A DNA stretch of 64,000 nt from DASRDS01 sp035570055 (GTDB lineage: Bacteria; Gemmatimonadota; Gemmatimonadetes; Gemmatimonadales; Gemmatimonadaceae), in assembly GCA_035570055.1 (NCBI GenBank), contig DATMLM010000002.1, forward strand, positions 1 through 64,000, written 5' to 3'. Positions 8,279 to 17,582 of the stretch are shown here, one piece after another. Under the pieces are notes generated by a model, which searched no databases, was not told the origin of the DNA, and was given only the letters and a program-made list of their open reading frames with translations. The position numbers were made by a program, and so were the translations under genes. Every line of letters begins with the position of its first letter. The first letter of the stretch is position 1.

Positions 8279-11161
8279 TTATCTCATTTCTTGGCGCGAT
8301 GTCAAGTGTGCATGGAGCTTGGCGACTGCCGCTGTGAGTTGCGCCTGGAAATCGGTGAGCGCTTCGAGCACCGGCGTCGGCGTCGGCCGGTCGGCGCTCT
8401 CGACCATCGTCATGAGCTTCGCGAGGCTGCGCGCGATCCCGTCGGCGTGCACGGACTCCATGGCGCTGTCGCCGACCGCGTGAGACAGCGCATCGGCTTC
8501 GGCCATCGCGTTCCAAATGCGCTTGGCGACCGCGAGCTGTGTGACGAGCACCGTTGGCGCGAGGCGCAGGCGAGGATCGAGGACCACGCGGAGCGGCTGC
8601 GTGTGGGTGACGCCGTTGACCGTCAGGCGCACCTGATAGGTGCCGGGCACGACGAATGGTCCTTCCGGGTCGGCGACCGTGCCGGCGCCGGGGATGGCCG
8701 AGATGCTGTACTCATGCTCGGACGCGGGTGGACGAGGATACCGTAGGTCCCACACGAACCGATTGATCCCGGAGTCGACCGGCAGGATCACGGGACGCGG
8801 GAGCCAGTCGCTCGTGAACGACGGCGGGTGCCTCGGCGAACTGACCGTCGAATCATCGCCCAGCTGGTCGCTCGCGAAGTGGCGCACGACGGTCCCCTGC
8901 GCGTCGAGAATGTCGAGCGCGATCGGTGCGCTCGGGCGAGCGGCGAGAGAGTAGTCGATGATCGCGCCGGCGGGCGGATTGTCGCCGTGCGGCGTCTCGG
9001 GCGGCAGCGGCGTGTCCTGGTTCACGCTGCGTCGCACGCGAATGGCGCGCGCTGGGGCGAAGAGGTGCACGTCGCCGCGCGCGTTGTCCCGGAGCGGCGA
9101 GAGGTCGTCGAGGACCCAAAACGAACGTCCGTGCGTCGCGACAATGAGATCGCCATCGTGCACGACCAGGTCGTGGATCGGCGAGACCGGGAGATTCAGT
9201 TGCAGCGACTGCCAGTGATCGCCGTCGTCGTATGAGACATAGACGCCGAGCTCCGTGCCGGCGTAGAGCAGGCCCTTGCGCACGGGGTCCGCGCGCACGG
9301 CGCGCACGTAGGCGCCGTACGGGATCCCCTGATCGGCACGACTCCAGTGGGCGCCGAGATCGTGCGTCCGGTAGATGCAAGGCGCGATGTCATCGAGGCG
9401 ATGGCGATCGATCGCGACGTACGCGGTCGCGGAGTCGAGTGGGGAGGCGTCGATGATGCTGGCCTTGCTCCACGGTGCCAAGTCCGGTGGCGTGACATTG
9501 CGCCAGTGGAGTCCCCGGTCGAGCGTGACCTGAATTCTCCCGTCGTCCGTGCCCGCCCAGATGATGCCCTCACGCTTGGGCGATGGGGCGAGGGCATAGA
9601 TCACACCGGAGTCCGAGCGTGTCAGAGCGGGGCTCGCGAACTGCCAGGAGAGCCCGCCGTCGGTCGTCTTCAGGAGACGCTGCGACCCGAAATACAGCGT
9701 GCGCTTGTCGATCGGATCGAACACGAGCGGCGAGGTCCAGGTAAACCGGTAGCGGCGCTTGTCGATCGGCACATCGAACGCGTCGCGCGGCCACGGCTGG
9801 ATATCCTGCGTCACGTTCGTCGTGCGATCGAATCGCAGCAACCCGCCGTAGGTGTTGCCGCCATAGATGATGTTCGAGTCGAGCGGGTCGAGCGCGATCA
9901 TGCCGCTCTCGCCCGCGCCCGGCAGCATCCAGTCGCGGTACGTGATGGTGCCGTAGTCGCTTCGGCTCACGACGCCCATGCTGCCGGCGTCCTGCTGGGC
10001 GCCGTAGATCCAGTACGGCCACCGATTATCGGTGATCACATGATAGAACTGCGCGGTCGGCTGGTTGAACCACTCGCTCCACGTCGCGCCGTAGTCGAAG
10101 CTCACCCCCACGCCCTGGTCGCTGGCGAACGCGACATGCTTCGAGCTCGTGGGGTCGATCCACATATAGTGATAGTCGTCGCCGCCTGGATTGCCCTTGA
10201 TGGCCGTGAACGTCTTGCCACCGTCGGTCGACCGGAGGATCGCGACGTTCGGCGCGTAGACGACGTCCGGATTCGACGGGTCGACGAACACCTGGCCGAA
10301 ATACCATCCGCGGCCCAAGCGCGGGTCCGTACTCGTCTGCCGCCACGTGGCGCCGCCGTCGTCTGAACGAAACAGGCCCTTGCCCTCGCAGATGGCGTAG
10401 ACCACTCCCTTCACCGTCGCGAGCCCAATGCGTCCCCCATCCTTGGGCAACCCCGAGAGCTCGGTCCACGTGAGCCCTTCGTCGGTCGACTTGAAGACGC
10501 CGCCGCCGGGACCTTCGACTGGTGGGTACTGGCTCCACGGCGGCCGGTGCGTTTCCCAAAGGGCGGCGTACACGGTGTGCGGGTCGTTCGGGTCCCATGC
10601 GAGGTCGATCGCGCCCGTGCGTTCGTTGCGGTACAGCACCTTCCGCCACGTCTGGCCACCGTCTGTCGAGCGATAGACGCCTCGATCGGGGTTCGGGCCG
10701 TACGCGTGGCCGAGCGCGGCGACCAGCAGCGTGTTGGGGTCGCGCGGATCGACGAGAATGCGCGCGATCTGTCTTGTCGAGTCGAGTCCCAGGTGCGTCC
10801 ATCCATGGCCGCCGTCGGTCGACTTCCACATTCCGTTGCCGTACGTGATGTCGGACCGCATATCGGCCTCTCCGGCACCGACATAGATGACATGCGGGTC
10901 CGATGGCGCGAGCGCGAGCGCGCCTACCGATGCGAATGTTTGCGCGTCAGTCAGCGGCTCCCACGTGCGCCCGGCGTTTCCGCTTCGCCACACGCCGCCG
11001 GCGACGCCACCGAAATAGAACGTCGCGGGGTCGCCCGCGACGCCTTCAATGGCGAGCGCGCGCCCGCCACGAAATGGACCCACGAGCCGCCACTGCATCT
11101 TCGGCTGCGCCTGCGCCACAATGGCCCAGGCGAGGAGCGCACACGTCGACAGGATTCGCAT
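8279..11161 (-). CDS. Exported BNR/Asp-box repeat protein (VPS10/sortilin-like glycosyl hydrolase annotation)
   Basis: A 960-aa exported protein with signal peptide MRILSTCALLAWAIVAQA. Many Asp-box repeats of the form S-x-D-x-G-x-T-W are visible (KSTDGGHGWTH, RSTDGGQTWRK, KSTDEGLTWTE, RSDDGGATWRQ, KTTDGGLSWQF), which build one or two beta-propellers over about residues 25-640. After HGRSFWVLDDLSPL the C-terminal third is a beta-rich region with DSGINRFVWDLRYP, typical of the large 'glycosyl hydrolase' BNR proteins. No sialidase catalytic Arg/Tyr set could be confirmed, so enzyme activity is doubtful; surface binding or an uncharacterised hydrolase are options. It is transcribed alone. Confidence 0.85.
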   Translation of the reverse strand: MRILSTCALLAWAIVAQAQPKMQWRLVGPFRGGRALAIEGVAGDPATFYFGGVAGGVWRSGNAGRTWEPLTDAQTFASVGALALAPSDPHVIYVGAGEADMRSDITYGNGMWKSTDGGHGWTHLGLDSTRQIARILVDPRDPNTLLVAALGHAYGPNPDRGVYRSTDGGQTWRKVLYRNERTGAIDLAWDPNDPHTVYAALWETHRPPWSQYPPVEGPGGGVFKSTDEGLTWTELSGLPKDGGRIGLATVKGVVYAICEGKGLFRSDDGGATWRQTSTDPRLGRGWYFGQVFVDPSNPDVVYAPNVAILRSTDGGKTFTAIKGNPGGDDYHYMWIDPTSSKHVAFASDQGVGVSFDYGATWSEWFNQPTAQFYHVITDNRWPYWIYGAQQDAGSMGVVSRSDYGTITYRDWMLPGAGESGMIALDPLDSNIIYGGNTYGGLLRFDRTTNVTQDIQPWPRDAFDVPIDKRRYRFTWTSPLVFDPIDKRTLYFGSQRLLKTTDGGLSWQFASPALTRSDSGVIYALAPSPKREGIIWAGTDDGRIQVTLDRGLHWRNVTPPDLAPWSKASIIDASPLDSATAYVAIDRHRLDDIAPCIYRTHDLGAHWSRADQGIPYGAYVRAVRADPVRKGLLYAGTELGVYVSYDDGDHWQSLQLNLPVSPIHDLVVHDGDLIVATHGRSFWVLDDLSPLRDNARGDVHLFAPARAIRVRRSVNQDTPLPPETPHGDNPPAGAIIDYSLAARPSAPIALDILDAQGTVVRHFASDQLGDDSTVSSPRHPPSFTSDWLPRPVILPVDSGINRFVWDLRYPRPPASEHEYSISAIPGAGTVADPEGPFVVPGTYQVRLTVNGVTHTQPLRVVLDPRLRLAPTVLVTQLAVAKRIWNAMAEADALSHAVGDSAMESVHADGIARSLAKLMTMVESADRPTPTPVLEALTDFQAQLTAAVAKLHAHLTSRQEMR

Positions 11162-11530
11162 TTGGGCCCAAGTATATCACGACATGGGACCGGTGCGCAC
11201 AACTACCCCAGCGGATCGATAGCGTCCGGCGACGCCCCGAGAACGCTTGCCCGCGCCCCAGACCGCCCTCGCCCGCACCAGTTCGTCGGCTACCCATTGC
11301 GGCGTTGTGACCGCACACTGAAAGCGAGCAGAATAGTGGCGCAGCTCATCGACCACTTCGAGCTCCAGGTCCACGAACTCGTATAAAACACAGAGGGTCC
11401 TCCGGCCCGTGCTCTTCAAGGCCTGAGCGCGGATACGAGATCGTTATAGCGACAAGACGCACCTTTCGTCGGCTACACCATCGCCCGGCCTACGAGCCCA
11501 CCTCGCCCGTGAGTTGCTCAAACCGAATCG
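11162..11530. other. Gene-poor stretch between the BNR gene and the immunity gene
   Basis: About 370 bp with no clear gene. It holds one doubtful 80-codon frame (listed separately) and a 12-bp direct repeat, TTCGTCGGCTAC, at 11282-11293 and 11465-11476. The promoter of the BNR gene should lie next to 11161, where the sequence is comparatively AT-rich (AAGTATATCACG). I see no RNA gene or mobile-element end. Confidence 0.4.
11177..11419 (-). CDS. Doubtful small ORF downstream of the Imm11 gene
   Basis: An 80-codon frame that can only start at TTG (11419); an in-frame TAA lies a few codons upstream and there is no convincing ribosome site. The translation has protein-like stretches (LYEFVDLELEVVDELRHY, TPQWVADELVRARAVWGAGK), so it could be a small real gene or the remnant of one. 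No family was recognised. It follows the Imm11-type gene on the same strand. Low confidence. Confidence 0.22.
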   Translation of the reverse strand: MKSTGRRTLCVLYEFVDLELEVVDELRHYSARFQCAVTTPQWVADELVRARAVWGAGKRSRGVAGRYRSAGVVVRTGPMS

Positions 11531-12118
11531 TCAGGTCTCGCGATGGAGCTCCTGCGCGGTCCACACCTTCTGAAATTCGAATCCAGTCAAGCGCGCGTCT
11601 TTGACCCGTTCCACGAATGGATCGGTCACGAAGACGAACGCCTTGATGAGCTGCGGGATCTTGAAGATCGAAAGCCCGGCCACGCGCTCCGGCCAAAACA
11701 CGTACTCTTGGATCGACTGGATACGGCCGCTGCTCTGAAAACGCGTCAGCTTCGATCGTGACTCGTCCAGCGCGTCGACGACACGCGTCACGTTATAGGC
11801 CATGTATTCCGCCCTGCCGTAGCGCAAGGGCAGCAGCTCTCCGTTCGGCCGCAAGAAATCGAGCAACACCTCGACCGCACGGACGGTAAACACCGGAACG
11901 ACGCCGAGGAGCGTGTGGTCCGCCAGCAAGGCCGTTTCGTCATCCTCGTCGGCCGCTGTGATGGCGACGGGTTGCCAGTCCGTCGCCATTGGTTGTCCAT
12001 TGAATCGTTCGTAGATCGTTACGTCAGCGCCGTCCTTCGTCGCAAAGGCGCAGTACTTCGTCTCGGCGGGACTGAGCAGATATACAGCGGGGGAACGCTC
12101 AATGGGGGAATGAGCCAT
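11531..12118 (-). CDS. Imm11 / DUF1629 family immunity-type protein
   Basis: A 195-aa soluble protein resembling the Imm11 family (MXAN_0049, formerly DUF1629), which neutralises toxins delivered by neighbouring cells. The visible signature is VVPVFTVRAVEVLLDFLRPNG, then AYNVTRVVDALDES, SIFKIPQL, FVTDPFVERV and the C-terminal LTGFEFQKVW. The ATG at 12118 starts MAHSPIERSP; a second GTG/ATG is not needed. No toxin gene or secretion-system gene is next to it, so it looks like an orphan immunity gene kept for protection against foreign toxin, or a domesticated family member. Family assignment rests on motif recognition only. Confidence 0.68.
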   Translation of the reverse strand: MAHSPIERSPAVYLLSPAETKYCAFATKDGADVTIYERFNGQPMATDWQPVAITAADEDDETALLADHTLLGVVPVFTVRAVEVLLDFLRPNGELLPLRYGRAEYMAYNVTRVVDALDESRSKLTRFQSSGRIQSIQEYVFWPERVAGLSIFKIPQLIKAFVFVTDPFVERVKDARLTGFEFQKVWTAQELHRET

Positions 12119-12204
12119 TCAGGAGTTGGTCCTTGTTGCGACCGAGGGTCTGCAGCACTTCCGAGTGAGTCGTTGCCTGCGTCGCTCACGTTAGCGATCG
12201 GCGA

Positions 12205-12504
12205 TTACGAGTGCTTGATCGTCCGCTGCCGGAGTCTGCCCTGCTCGTCGAACACGAACAAGAGATAAATCGAGCGATGGTGGAACAGCGTCGAGGACGA
12301 GTCGCGCACTTTCCCTTCGATCCGGTGGGTGCTCGGATCAAAACTCGAGTGCTGGATATGCAGTGAGTCGAGCACGGCGACGACACGTCCGGGATCGGCG
12401 AGGTGCGGCACGGCCTGATTGAGCTGGTCGTTCACCTGCTGGGCGGTCTCGCCACGCCCGCCGCATCCGAGAGCCAGCACCAGCAGCGGCCATGTCTTTC
12501 TCAC
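12205..12504 (-). CDS. Small lipoprotein
   Basis: A 99-aa protein starting at GTG 12504, which overlaps the stop of the upstream membrane-protein gene (GTGA). The start is favoured because it directly gives a lipoprotein signal peptide, MRKTWPLLVLALGC, with Cys at residue 14. The mature part has QQVNDQLNQAVPHLADPGRV and ends with a likely beta-rich domain (FDPSTHRIEGKVRDSS, YLLFVFDEQGRLRQ). No family recognised. It is the last gene of the chemoreceptor operon and probably sits in the inner or outer membrane. Confidence 0.72.
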   Translation of the reverse strand: MRKTWPLLVLALGCGGRGETAQQVNDQLNQAVPHLADPGRVVAVLDSLHIQHSSFDPSTHRIEGKVRDSSSTLFHHRSIYLLFVFDEQGRLRQRTIKHS

Positions 12505-13166
12505 TTCAATCGCCTCGTCAGCTCGAATTCGATCTCGGTCTTCTTGCCATGCCGGTCGATATTGGGCCGGGCCAAGACACGGAGACGCTCGTCCTCGAGC
12601 TGTCCCATCGCGGTGATGGTGCGGCGCAAGACCATGCCGTTCGGCGCCGAGAACTCGACCTGCCACCCGGGGTGGTTCTCCTCGTCGGCGTAGTACTTCA
12701 CGACCTCGGCGACTGACTGATTCGTGTACTCGTCCCAGACGGTACCCGAGGGCAATCCATTCATCGATGGCTGCACGTGACTCGTCGCGGAGTCAGTGCC
12801 CGGCATGGGCGGCACGTATGTGCTGAGCGCACCCACAGGTTGCTTGTCGACCTGGTGCTGCTCGACCGCTTTGATGTCGGCCTTCAGTTCCTTCACGTCC
12901 TTCACGCCGGGCAGCTTCTCCTGCACCATGCCCCAGATCTGCATGCCGAGGACGATGCCGCAACCGAGGAATGCCAGTGTCGTGAGCGCCATGACCGCGC
13001 CCCGCAGGGGATACTGGTGCGGCACGCGCAGCAGGTAGCTCACGAGCGCGAGCAACCCGACCGTGATACCCGCGGTCACCCACACGTTCGGGACGGCTGC
13101 CCCGAGTATCTGATGCACGTGCGCGGCGGCGTTCGCCGACGTGTCCTGCAGCAGTACGATCATCAT
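12501..13166 (-). CDS. Hypothetical membrane protein
   Basis: A 221-aa protein with two N-terminal membrane segments, VWVTAGITVGLLALVSYLL near residues 28-46 and AVMALTTLAFLGCGIVLGMQ near 57-76. A charged, partly helical stretch follows (VKDVKELKADIKAVEQHQVDK) and then a soluble domain with YTNQSVAEVVKYYADEENHPGWQ and a basic C-terminus. Its ATG overlaps the stop of the chemoreceptor gene (ATGA) and its stop overlaps the lipoprotein start. No known family; coupling to the receptor suggests a signalling or envelope partner role, which is inference. Confidence 0.75.
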   Translation of the reverse strand: MMIVLLQDTSANAAAHVHQILGAAVPNVWVTAGITVGLLALVSYLLRVPHQYPLRGAVMALTTLAFLGCGIVLGMQIWGMVQEKLPGVKDVKELKADIKAVEQHQVDKQPVGALSTYVPPMPGTDSATSHVQPSMNGLPSGTVWDEYTNQSVAEVVKYYADEENHPGWQVEFSAPNGMVLRRTITAMGQLEDERLRVLARPNIDRHGKKTEIEFELTRRLK

Positions 13167-14881
13167 GCGACGCGGAGTGTGCGAACGATCTGGCGGAGTT
13201 GTGTGCTGCCGTCGAGCAGCTCGGCCGAGGCCGAGGTCATTTGCTCGCAGGCGGCGCTCTGTTCTTGGGTCGAGGCACTGACTTCCTGTGCGGCCGCGGC
13301 GTAACCCTCGGCCGTGCGGGCGATCGAGCCCAAGCCGAGTGCGGCTTCTTGGACGGCGGCCATGCTCTGGCCGGCGGCCTCGGTGACACCGTTCGCGGCG
13401 GCGCGGGTGCGGCCGGCGAATTCGCCGACCGTGGCGAGGGCCGCATCGATATCGCGCGTGACTTTCGCGATCTCGGCTACGCGTGCCACGCCTATTTCCA
13501 TCGCGCGGGATACGCCGACGACGCGCGCGCTGACGTCGCCCGTCGTGCGTGCGATGTCCTCGGCTGCCTGTCGGGCCTGCGTGGCGAGCGCGCGGACTTC
13601 GTCGGCGACGACTCGGAACCCGCGGCCGGCATCACCGGCACGGGCCGCTTCGATCGCCGCGTTCAGAGCCAACAGATTTGTTTGATCGGCAATGCCTCGC
13701 ACCAGGCCCGCGAACCGGTTGACGTCATCCGTGCTCGCCGTGAGGGCCGAGACTTCGGACGCGGCTTGTTGGACGGTGTCGCGCACGTCTTTGAGGATGC
13801 CGAGCGCGCGCTCGACTTCTTCGCGTTTGGCGCTGGCCGAGGTCGCGACGTCGGCCGCGAGCTGGGTGACTTCCTCGACGCCGGAACGGACCCCGGTCGT
13901 CCGTTCCGTGACACCCTTGAGCAGCGCGTCGATGCGATGCAGCGCCTCGACCTGACTCGTGGCACCCGCGGTGACTTCGCCCATCGAGTCGGCCGTCTGC
14001 GACGCCGCATTCGAGATCTGCTCGGCAACGGTGGTGAGATCATGCGCGGACTTGGCGACACTCTCGGCCGTCGCGCTGGCAACACCGACCACCTTGGCCA
14101 GCGACTCGGCCGATTGATTGAGGGCCGAGGCCAGCGTCTCGAACTCGCCGGGCAGTGCGGCGGTTGTGCGTGAGGTCAGGTCGCCATCGCTCAGGTGCTG
14201 TGCGTGCGCGAGGAGCTGCTGGAGCGGACCCGCTATGCCGCGCACCGTGCCGCGGACGACCAGGAGCGAGAGCGCCATGGCGGCGAGAATGGCGAGCACG
14301 AAAAGAAAAGCCCGGCGAGCGGCGTCGTCGCCCAAGCGGACCGATTGCTCGCGCTCGCGCGCGCCCTTGAGCTGGGCGAGGCGATCCAGGTCATCGAGCA
14401 CGGCGCGGACGAGCGGGCGGGCGGCTGAGCGCTCGGTGACGGCGGCATCGGCGCGTCCGAGCGCGTGGAGGACGTGGGCGAGGGAGAAACGCACCTCGAG
14501 CTGGGACAGCTTGGCATCGACATCGGCGAGGAGCGCCACTTCGACCGCGGTCTGATCGTGGCGCGTCGTCATCTCGTGTTGTATCGCGTGCGCGTTCTCG
14601 CTCAGCGACCGATACTCGGCCGCAACCGAGTCGCCTTGGGTGTCGAGCAACCGGCCGGCGGCATCGACTTCGCGCGCGACGTCGCTCGAGAGGCGCGAAG
14701 CGAGCTGGGCGTCGCTCTGGGCGCCCGATACCGAGTCTTTGACGGCGATGGAGAGGTAATGGAGCGCTGACCAACCGATCGCGCCGGCCGCGAGCAAGAG
14801 CACGAGCAGGCCTGCGAACCCGATCCACAGTCGCTCGGCGATCGATCGCGAGCGCTTGAGTCCGCTATTGTCGGAGGTCAT
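13163..14881 (-). CDS. Methyl-accepting chemotaxis protein
   Basis: A 572-aa transmembrane receptor starting MTSDNSGLKRSRS at ATG 14881; an upstream in-frame start would extend it over the divergent gene's leader. The first membrane helix (LWIGFAGLLVLLLAAGAIGW) is followed by a helical periplasmic bundle of about 150 residues, a second helix (AFLFVLAILAAMALSLLVV), a HAMP region and a long coiled-coil signalling domain. The conserved hairpin tip is NLLALNAAIEAARAGDAGRG followed by FRVVADEVRALA. No cheA, cheW or flagellar gene is in the window, so it must signal to distant machinery or to its two operon partners. The ligand is unknown. Confidence 0.93.
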   Translation of the reverse strand: MTSDNSGLKRSRSIAERLWIGFAGLLVLLLAAGAIGWSALHYLSIAVKDSVSGAQSDAQLASRLSSDVAREVDAAGRLLDTQGDSVAAEYRSLSENAHAIQHEMTTRHDQTAVEVALLADVDAKLSQLEVRFSLAHVLHALGRADAAVTERSAARPLVRAVLDDLDRLAQLKGAREREQSVRLGDDAARRAFLFVLAILAAMALSLLVVRGTVRGIAGPLQQLLAHAQHLSDGDLTSRTTAALPGEFETLASALNQSAESLAKVVGVASATAESVAKSAHDLTTVAEQISNAASQTADSMGEVTAGATSQVEALHRIDALLKGVTERTTGVRSGVEEVTQLAADVATSASAKREEVERALGILKDVRDTVQQAASEVSALTASTDDVNRFAGLVRGIADQTNLLALNAAIEAARAGDAGRGFRVVADEVRALATQARQAAEDIARTTGDVSARVVGVSRAMEIGVARVAEIAKVTRDIDAALATVGEFAGRTRAAANGVTEAAGQSMAAVQEAALGLGSIARTAEGYAAAAQEVSASTQEQSAACEQMTSASAELLDGSTQLRQIVRTLRVA

Positions 14882-14929
14882 CTGTTTTGGGACGAATAAG
14901 CTCGACTCTTGCAACTGTTTCCGCGCCGT

Positions 14930-16534
14930 ATGATTAACCACGACGACCTGCACACTGCCGCCTCTGCGTCAGCGAACGCGACGGCGATCGACCTCAGCGA
15001 GGCTAGAACGTCCACGTCAAGCGCGGCTGTTAGCGCGAGCGAAGCGAAGCGCCGTTTGATTTTTGGCGCGTTCTTGATCGGCCTCGCCGCGAACGTCGGA
15101 GTGGCCCTCTCGCTCCGTAACAATTTCCCATTCGAGGACTCGGTCAATCACCTCACGCGATGGATGCTCATGGCCCACGCGTGGACCGGACACGGAGCGC
15201 CGTACGTGCGGCTGCACGCGATCCCGAGTCCGTACCTCGGGCTCGATCTCGTCGGCGCGGCGCTCGCGACGGTGCTCTCGCCCGAGATGACGCTGCGTGT
15301 GACCGCCGTGCTCGTGGTCATGGCTCTCCCGGTCGGGTTCTATCTGCTGCTCCGGGCCGTGAATCGGGAGAACACGGGCTGGGCGCTCGTGGGTGTGCTG
15401 GTGGGCTTCGGCTTCTTTACCCACGTGGGCTTCATGAATTACACGATCGGCATCGGGATCGCGCTGGCGTGGCTCGCGGCGTGGTGGCCGTATCGGGCCG
15501 CGCTGTCTCCAGCGCGCTTCGCCGGGCTCTCGTTGGGGATTATCGTCGCGTATCTCTTCCACCTCTCGGCGCCGCTCATCATCCTCGTCGTCATCTGGCT
15601 CGACATGCTGCTCAACTGGCGCGACGGACGCTGGAAGGGTGTCATCGGCATCACCCTGGTGCTGGTGGCGTTTTTCCTCTTGCAGGCCGCGCTGACGCCG
15701 ATCGTCGCGCCGGGGACGCATCGGTTCTCGCATTTCGGCACGGTGTGGTCCAAGATCCGGAACCTCTTCACGCCGTTTTACGTGTTCGGGTACGCTCAGG
15801 CGATTGTCACGTCGGCAACCTATGTGCTCGCGCTCGGGCTCTTTCTCCGCACGAATCCGCGGCCCTCGCTCAAGACGACGTGGGGGCTCGCTGTGCTCGC
15901 GTTTCTGGCCTTGTACTTCATCTTCCCGGCGAATCTGCCCGGTGCCGGCTATCTCGATATGCGGTGGCTCGTGCCCGCGGTGTTGTTGCCATTTACGCTC
16001 ACGAGTCCGAACGCGAAGCCGGTGAGTCTCAGAATGGTCATGACACTGCTCGTCGCGTGTTTGATCAACACGGCGATTCTCGCGCGATCGGATCACGCGA
16101 TCGATCACGAGCTCGATGACTACGCGGCCGCGCTCAACCAGCTCCCGCCAGCGAAGAACGTGCTCCCGCTCGTTGCCGACGACCTGCGGTGGGGACCGCG
16201 CGTGCTCCCGTATCGGCATTTCGCGTTCTGGTACCAGATCGAACGCGGCGGCCGCGAGCCCGGGTTGTTCGGGTGGCCGAAAGAGAGCTTCATGCCGTAC
16301 TTCGAGGAGACGGACGCCCTGTACGATCCACAGGGGTGGGATGGCGGGCCTGAGGAACGCCGAGAGCCGCTCGACTGGGAGCGGATCCTGGCGCAGTACG
16401 ATTATGTGATTGTCGCCGGGCCAGACCCGCGTGTGCGCCAGGAAGTGAGCGCGCACACGCGAGAGGCCTATAGCGTCGGAGAAATCTCCGTGTTCGCCGT
16501 ACCGAGTACTACGCGGCCCAATCCCGGAGCGTAG
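14930..16534 (+). CDS. Polytopic membrane protein, glycosyltransferase-39-like architecture
   Basis: A 534-aa protein starting MINHDDLHTA at ATG 14930, with roughly ten hydrophobic helices from about residue 42 to 400 and a soluble C-terminal domain of about 130 residues. The early loop NNFPFEDSVNHLTRW, placed just after the first helix, resembles the first-loop acidic site of GT-C type lipid-linked sugar transferases, but the match is loose and no family name is secure. Divergent from the chemoreceptor with 48 bp between starts. Its 3' end overlaps the sigma-factor gene by 26 bp. The segment encoding SASEAKRRL contains a GCGAGCGAAGCGAAGC motif that also occurs in the repeat-bracketing hairpins near 18 kb. 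Confidence 0.78.
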   Translation: MINHDDLHTAASASANATAIDLSEARTSTSSAAVSASEAKRRLIFGAFLIGLAANVGVALSLRNNFPFEDSVNHLTRWMLMAHAWTGHGAPYVRLHAIPSPYLGLDLVGAALATVLSPEMTLRVTAVLVVMALPVGFYLLLRAVNRENTGWALVGVLVGFGFFTHVGFMNYTIGIGIALAWLAAWWPYRAALSPARFAGLSLGIIVAYLFHLSAPLIILVVIWLDMLLNWRDGRWKGVIGITLVLVAFFLLQAALTPIVAPGTHRFSHFGTVWSKIRNLFTPFYVFGYAQAIVTSATYVLALGLFLRTNPRPSLKTTWGLAVLAFLALYFIFPANLPGAGYLDMRWLVPAVLLPFTLTSPNAKPVSLRMVMTLLVACLINTAILARSDHAIDHELDDYAAALNQLPPAKNVLPLVADDLRWGPRVLPYRHFAFWYQIERGGREPGLFGWPKESFMPYFEETDALYDPQGWDGGPEERREPLDWERILAQYDYVIVAGPDPRVRQEVSAHTREAYSVGEISVFAVPSTTRPNPGA

Positions 16535-17426
16535 ACGCGGCCACGCCGCGGCGCACGCGGGCAAGCGCGCGGTCGCGGAGCTGACGCACCCGCTCGCGAC
16601 TCACGCCGAAGATCTGACCAATCTCTTCGAGCGTCAGGGGCTCGCCGGTCTCGAGGCCATAGTACAGCGCCAAGATGCGGCGATCGCGCGGCGGCAACTC
16701 TTCGAGCGCGCTCCAGAGTGCCTCGCGGCGCGCCCGCTCATCGAACCCGGGCGGCAGCCCATCGTCATCTTCGCTGGCCACGAAATTCGCCAGCGTCGCG
16801 CCACCATCTTCCGAACCATTGCGCGACACCGGCTCATCGAGCGACCGCTCGGGATACGCGAGGGCCGAAAGGCTCTGCACCATTTCGACCGACAGACCAC
16901 AGACTCGCGCGACCTCGTCGACCGTGGGCTCGCGATTGAGCGCCTGGCGAAGCGCGGTTTGCGCCTTGCCGAGACGTGCCACATCGGCCGCGCGCCCAAG
17001 GGGCAGACGGACCGAGCGACCGGTGGTGGTGATGGACGACAGGATCGCTTGCTTGATCCACCACACGGCGTAGCTGATGAAATTCACGCCGACGTCGGGA
17101 TCATACTTATCCGCGGCGCGGCACAGCCCCGCGTTCGCCTCGCTGATCAGATCATCGAGCGGGAGACCGCGGTTCTGGTATTTCTTCGCGACTGAGAACG
17201 CGAACCGGAGGTTCGCGGTGATCAACTCCTCGCGCGCGCGCGCGCGATCGCCGGTCGAGACGCGCGGATTGCGCATGCGACGGGCGAGATCCTTCTGGGC
17301 TTGTGCGGAGATAACGGGGGTACGACGTAATTCCTCAATGTACAAGTCGAGGATGTCCGCTCCTGGAACGTCCCCGCCGGCGGCCGGTTGCGTGAGGTGT
17401 CCGGCCGTCGCCTTGGCATGCTTCAC
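16509..17426 (-). CDS. RNA polymerase sigma factor, primary-like sigma-70 (group 2)
   Basis: A 305-aa sigma factor. Region 1.2 is DILDLYIEELRRTPVIS; regions 2.1-2.4 include NLRFAFSVAKKYQNRGLP, DLISEANAGLCRAADKYDP and FISYAVWWIKQAILSSI; region 3 is REPTVDEVARVCGLS; region 4 has ELPPRDRRILALYYGLE and the HTH LTLEEIGQIFGVSRERVRQL. It lacks the long region 1.1 and non-conserved insert of a housekeeping RpoD, so it is probably an alternative group 2 (stationary or stress) sigma factor. The promoter region upstream (17427-17582) is markedly AT-richer than its surroundings and is shared with the divergent lipoprotein gene. Confidence 0.93.
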   Translation of the reverse strand: MKHAKATAGHLTQPAAGGDVPGADILDLYIEELRRTPVISAQAQKDLARRMRNPRVSTGDRARAREELITANLRFAFSVAKKYQNRGLPLDDLISEANAGLCRAADKYDPDVGVNFISYAVWWIKQAILSSITTTGRSVRLPLGRAADVARLGKAQTALRQALNREPTVDEVARVCGLSVEMVQSLSALAYPERSLDEPVSRNGSEDGGATLANFVASEDDDGLPPGFDERARREALWSALEELPPRDRRILALYYGLETGEPLTLEEIGQIFGVSRERVRQLRDRALARVRRGVAASTLRDWAA

Positions 17427-17582
17427 TATTCGGGACCCGGTTAAGTGGTGTGCCGGCTACGAAGTGGCCGGACATCAAGTGCGAACAAGATAATCAAAGA
17501 GCAGCCTCGGCGGCGTATTTTTTTATAAAGAATACAAATGTTCCCCAGTTGCCGCTGCACCGGGTGTGCGTCTCACAAATGT

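Noticed and set aside
15017..16564. A 515-codon minus-strand frame across the polytopic membrane protein
   Set aside because: The plus-strand protein has coherent membrane helices; the antisense product is a highly charged low-complexity chain.
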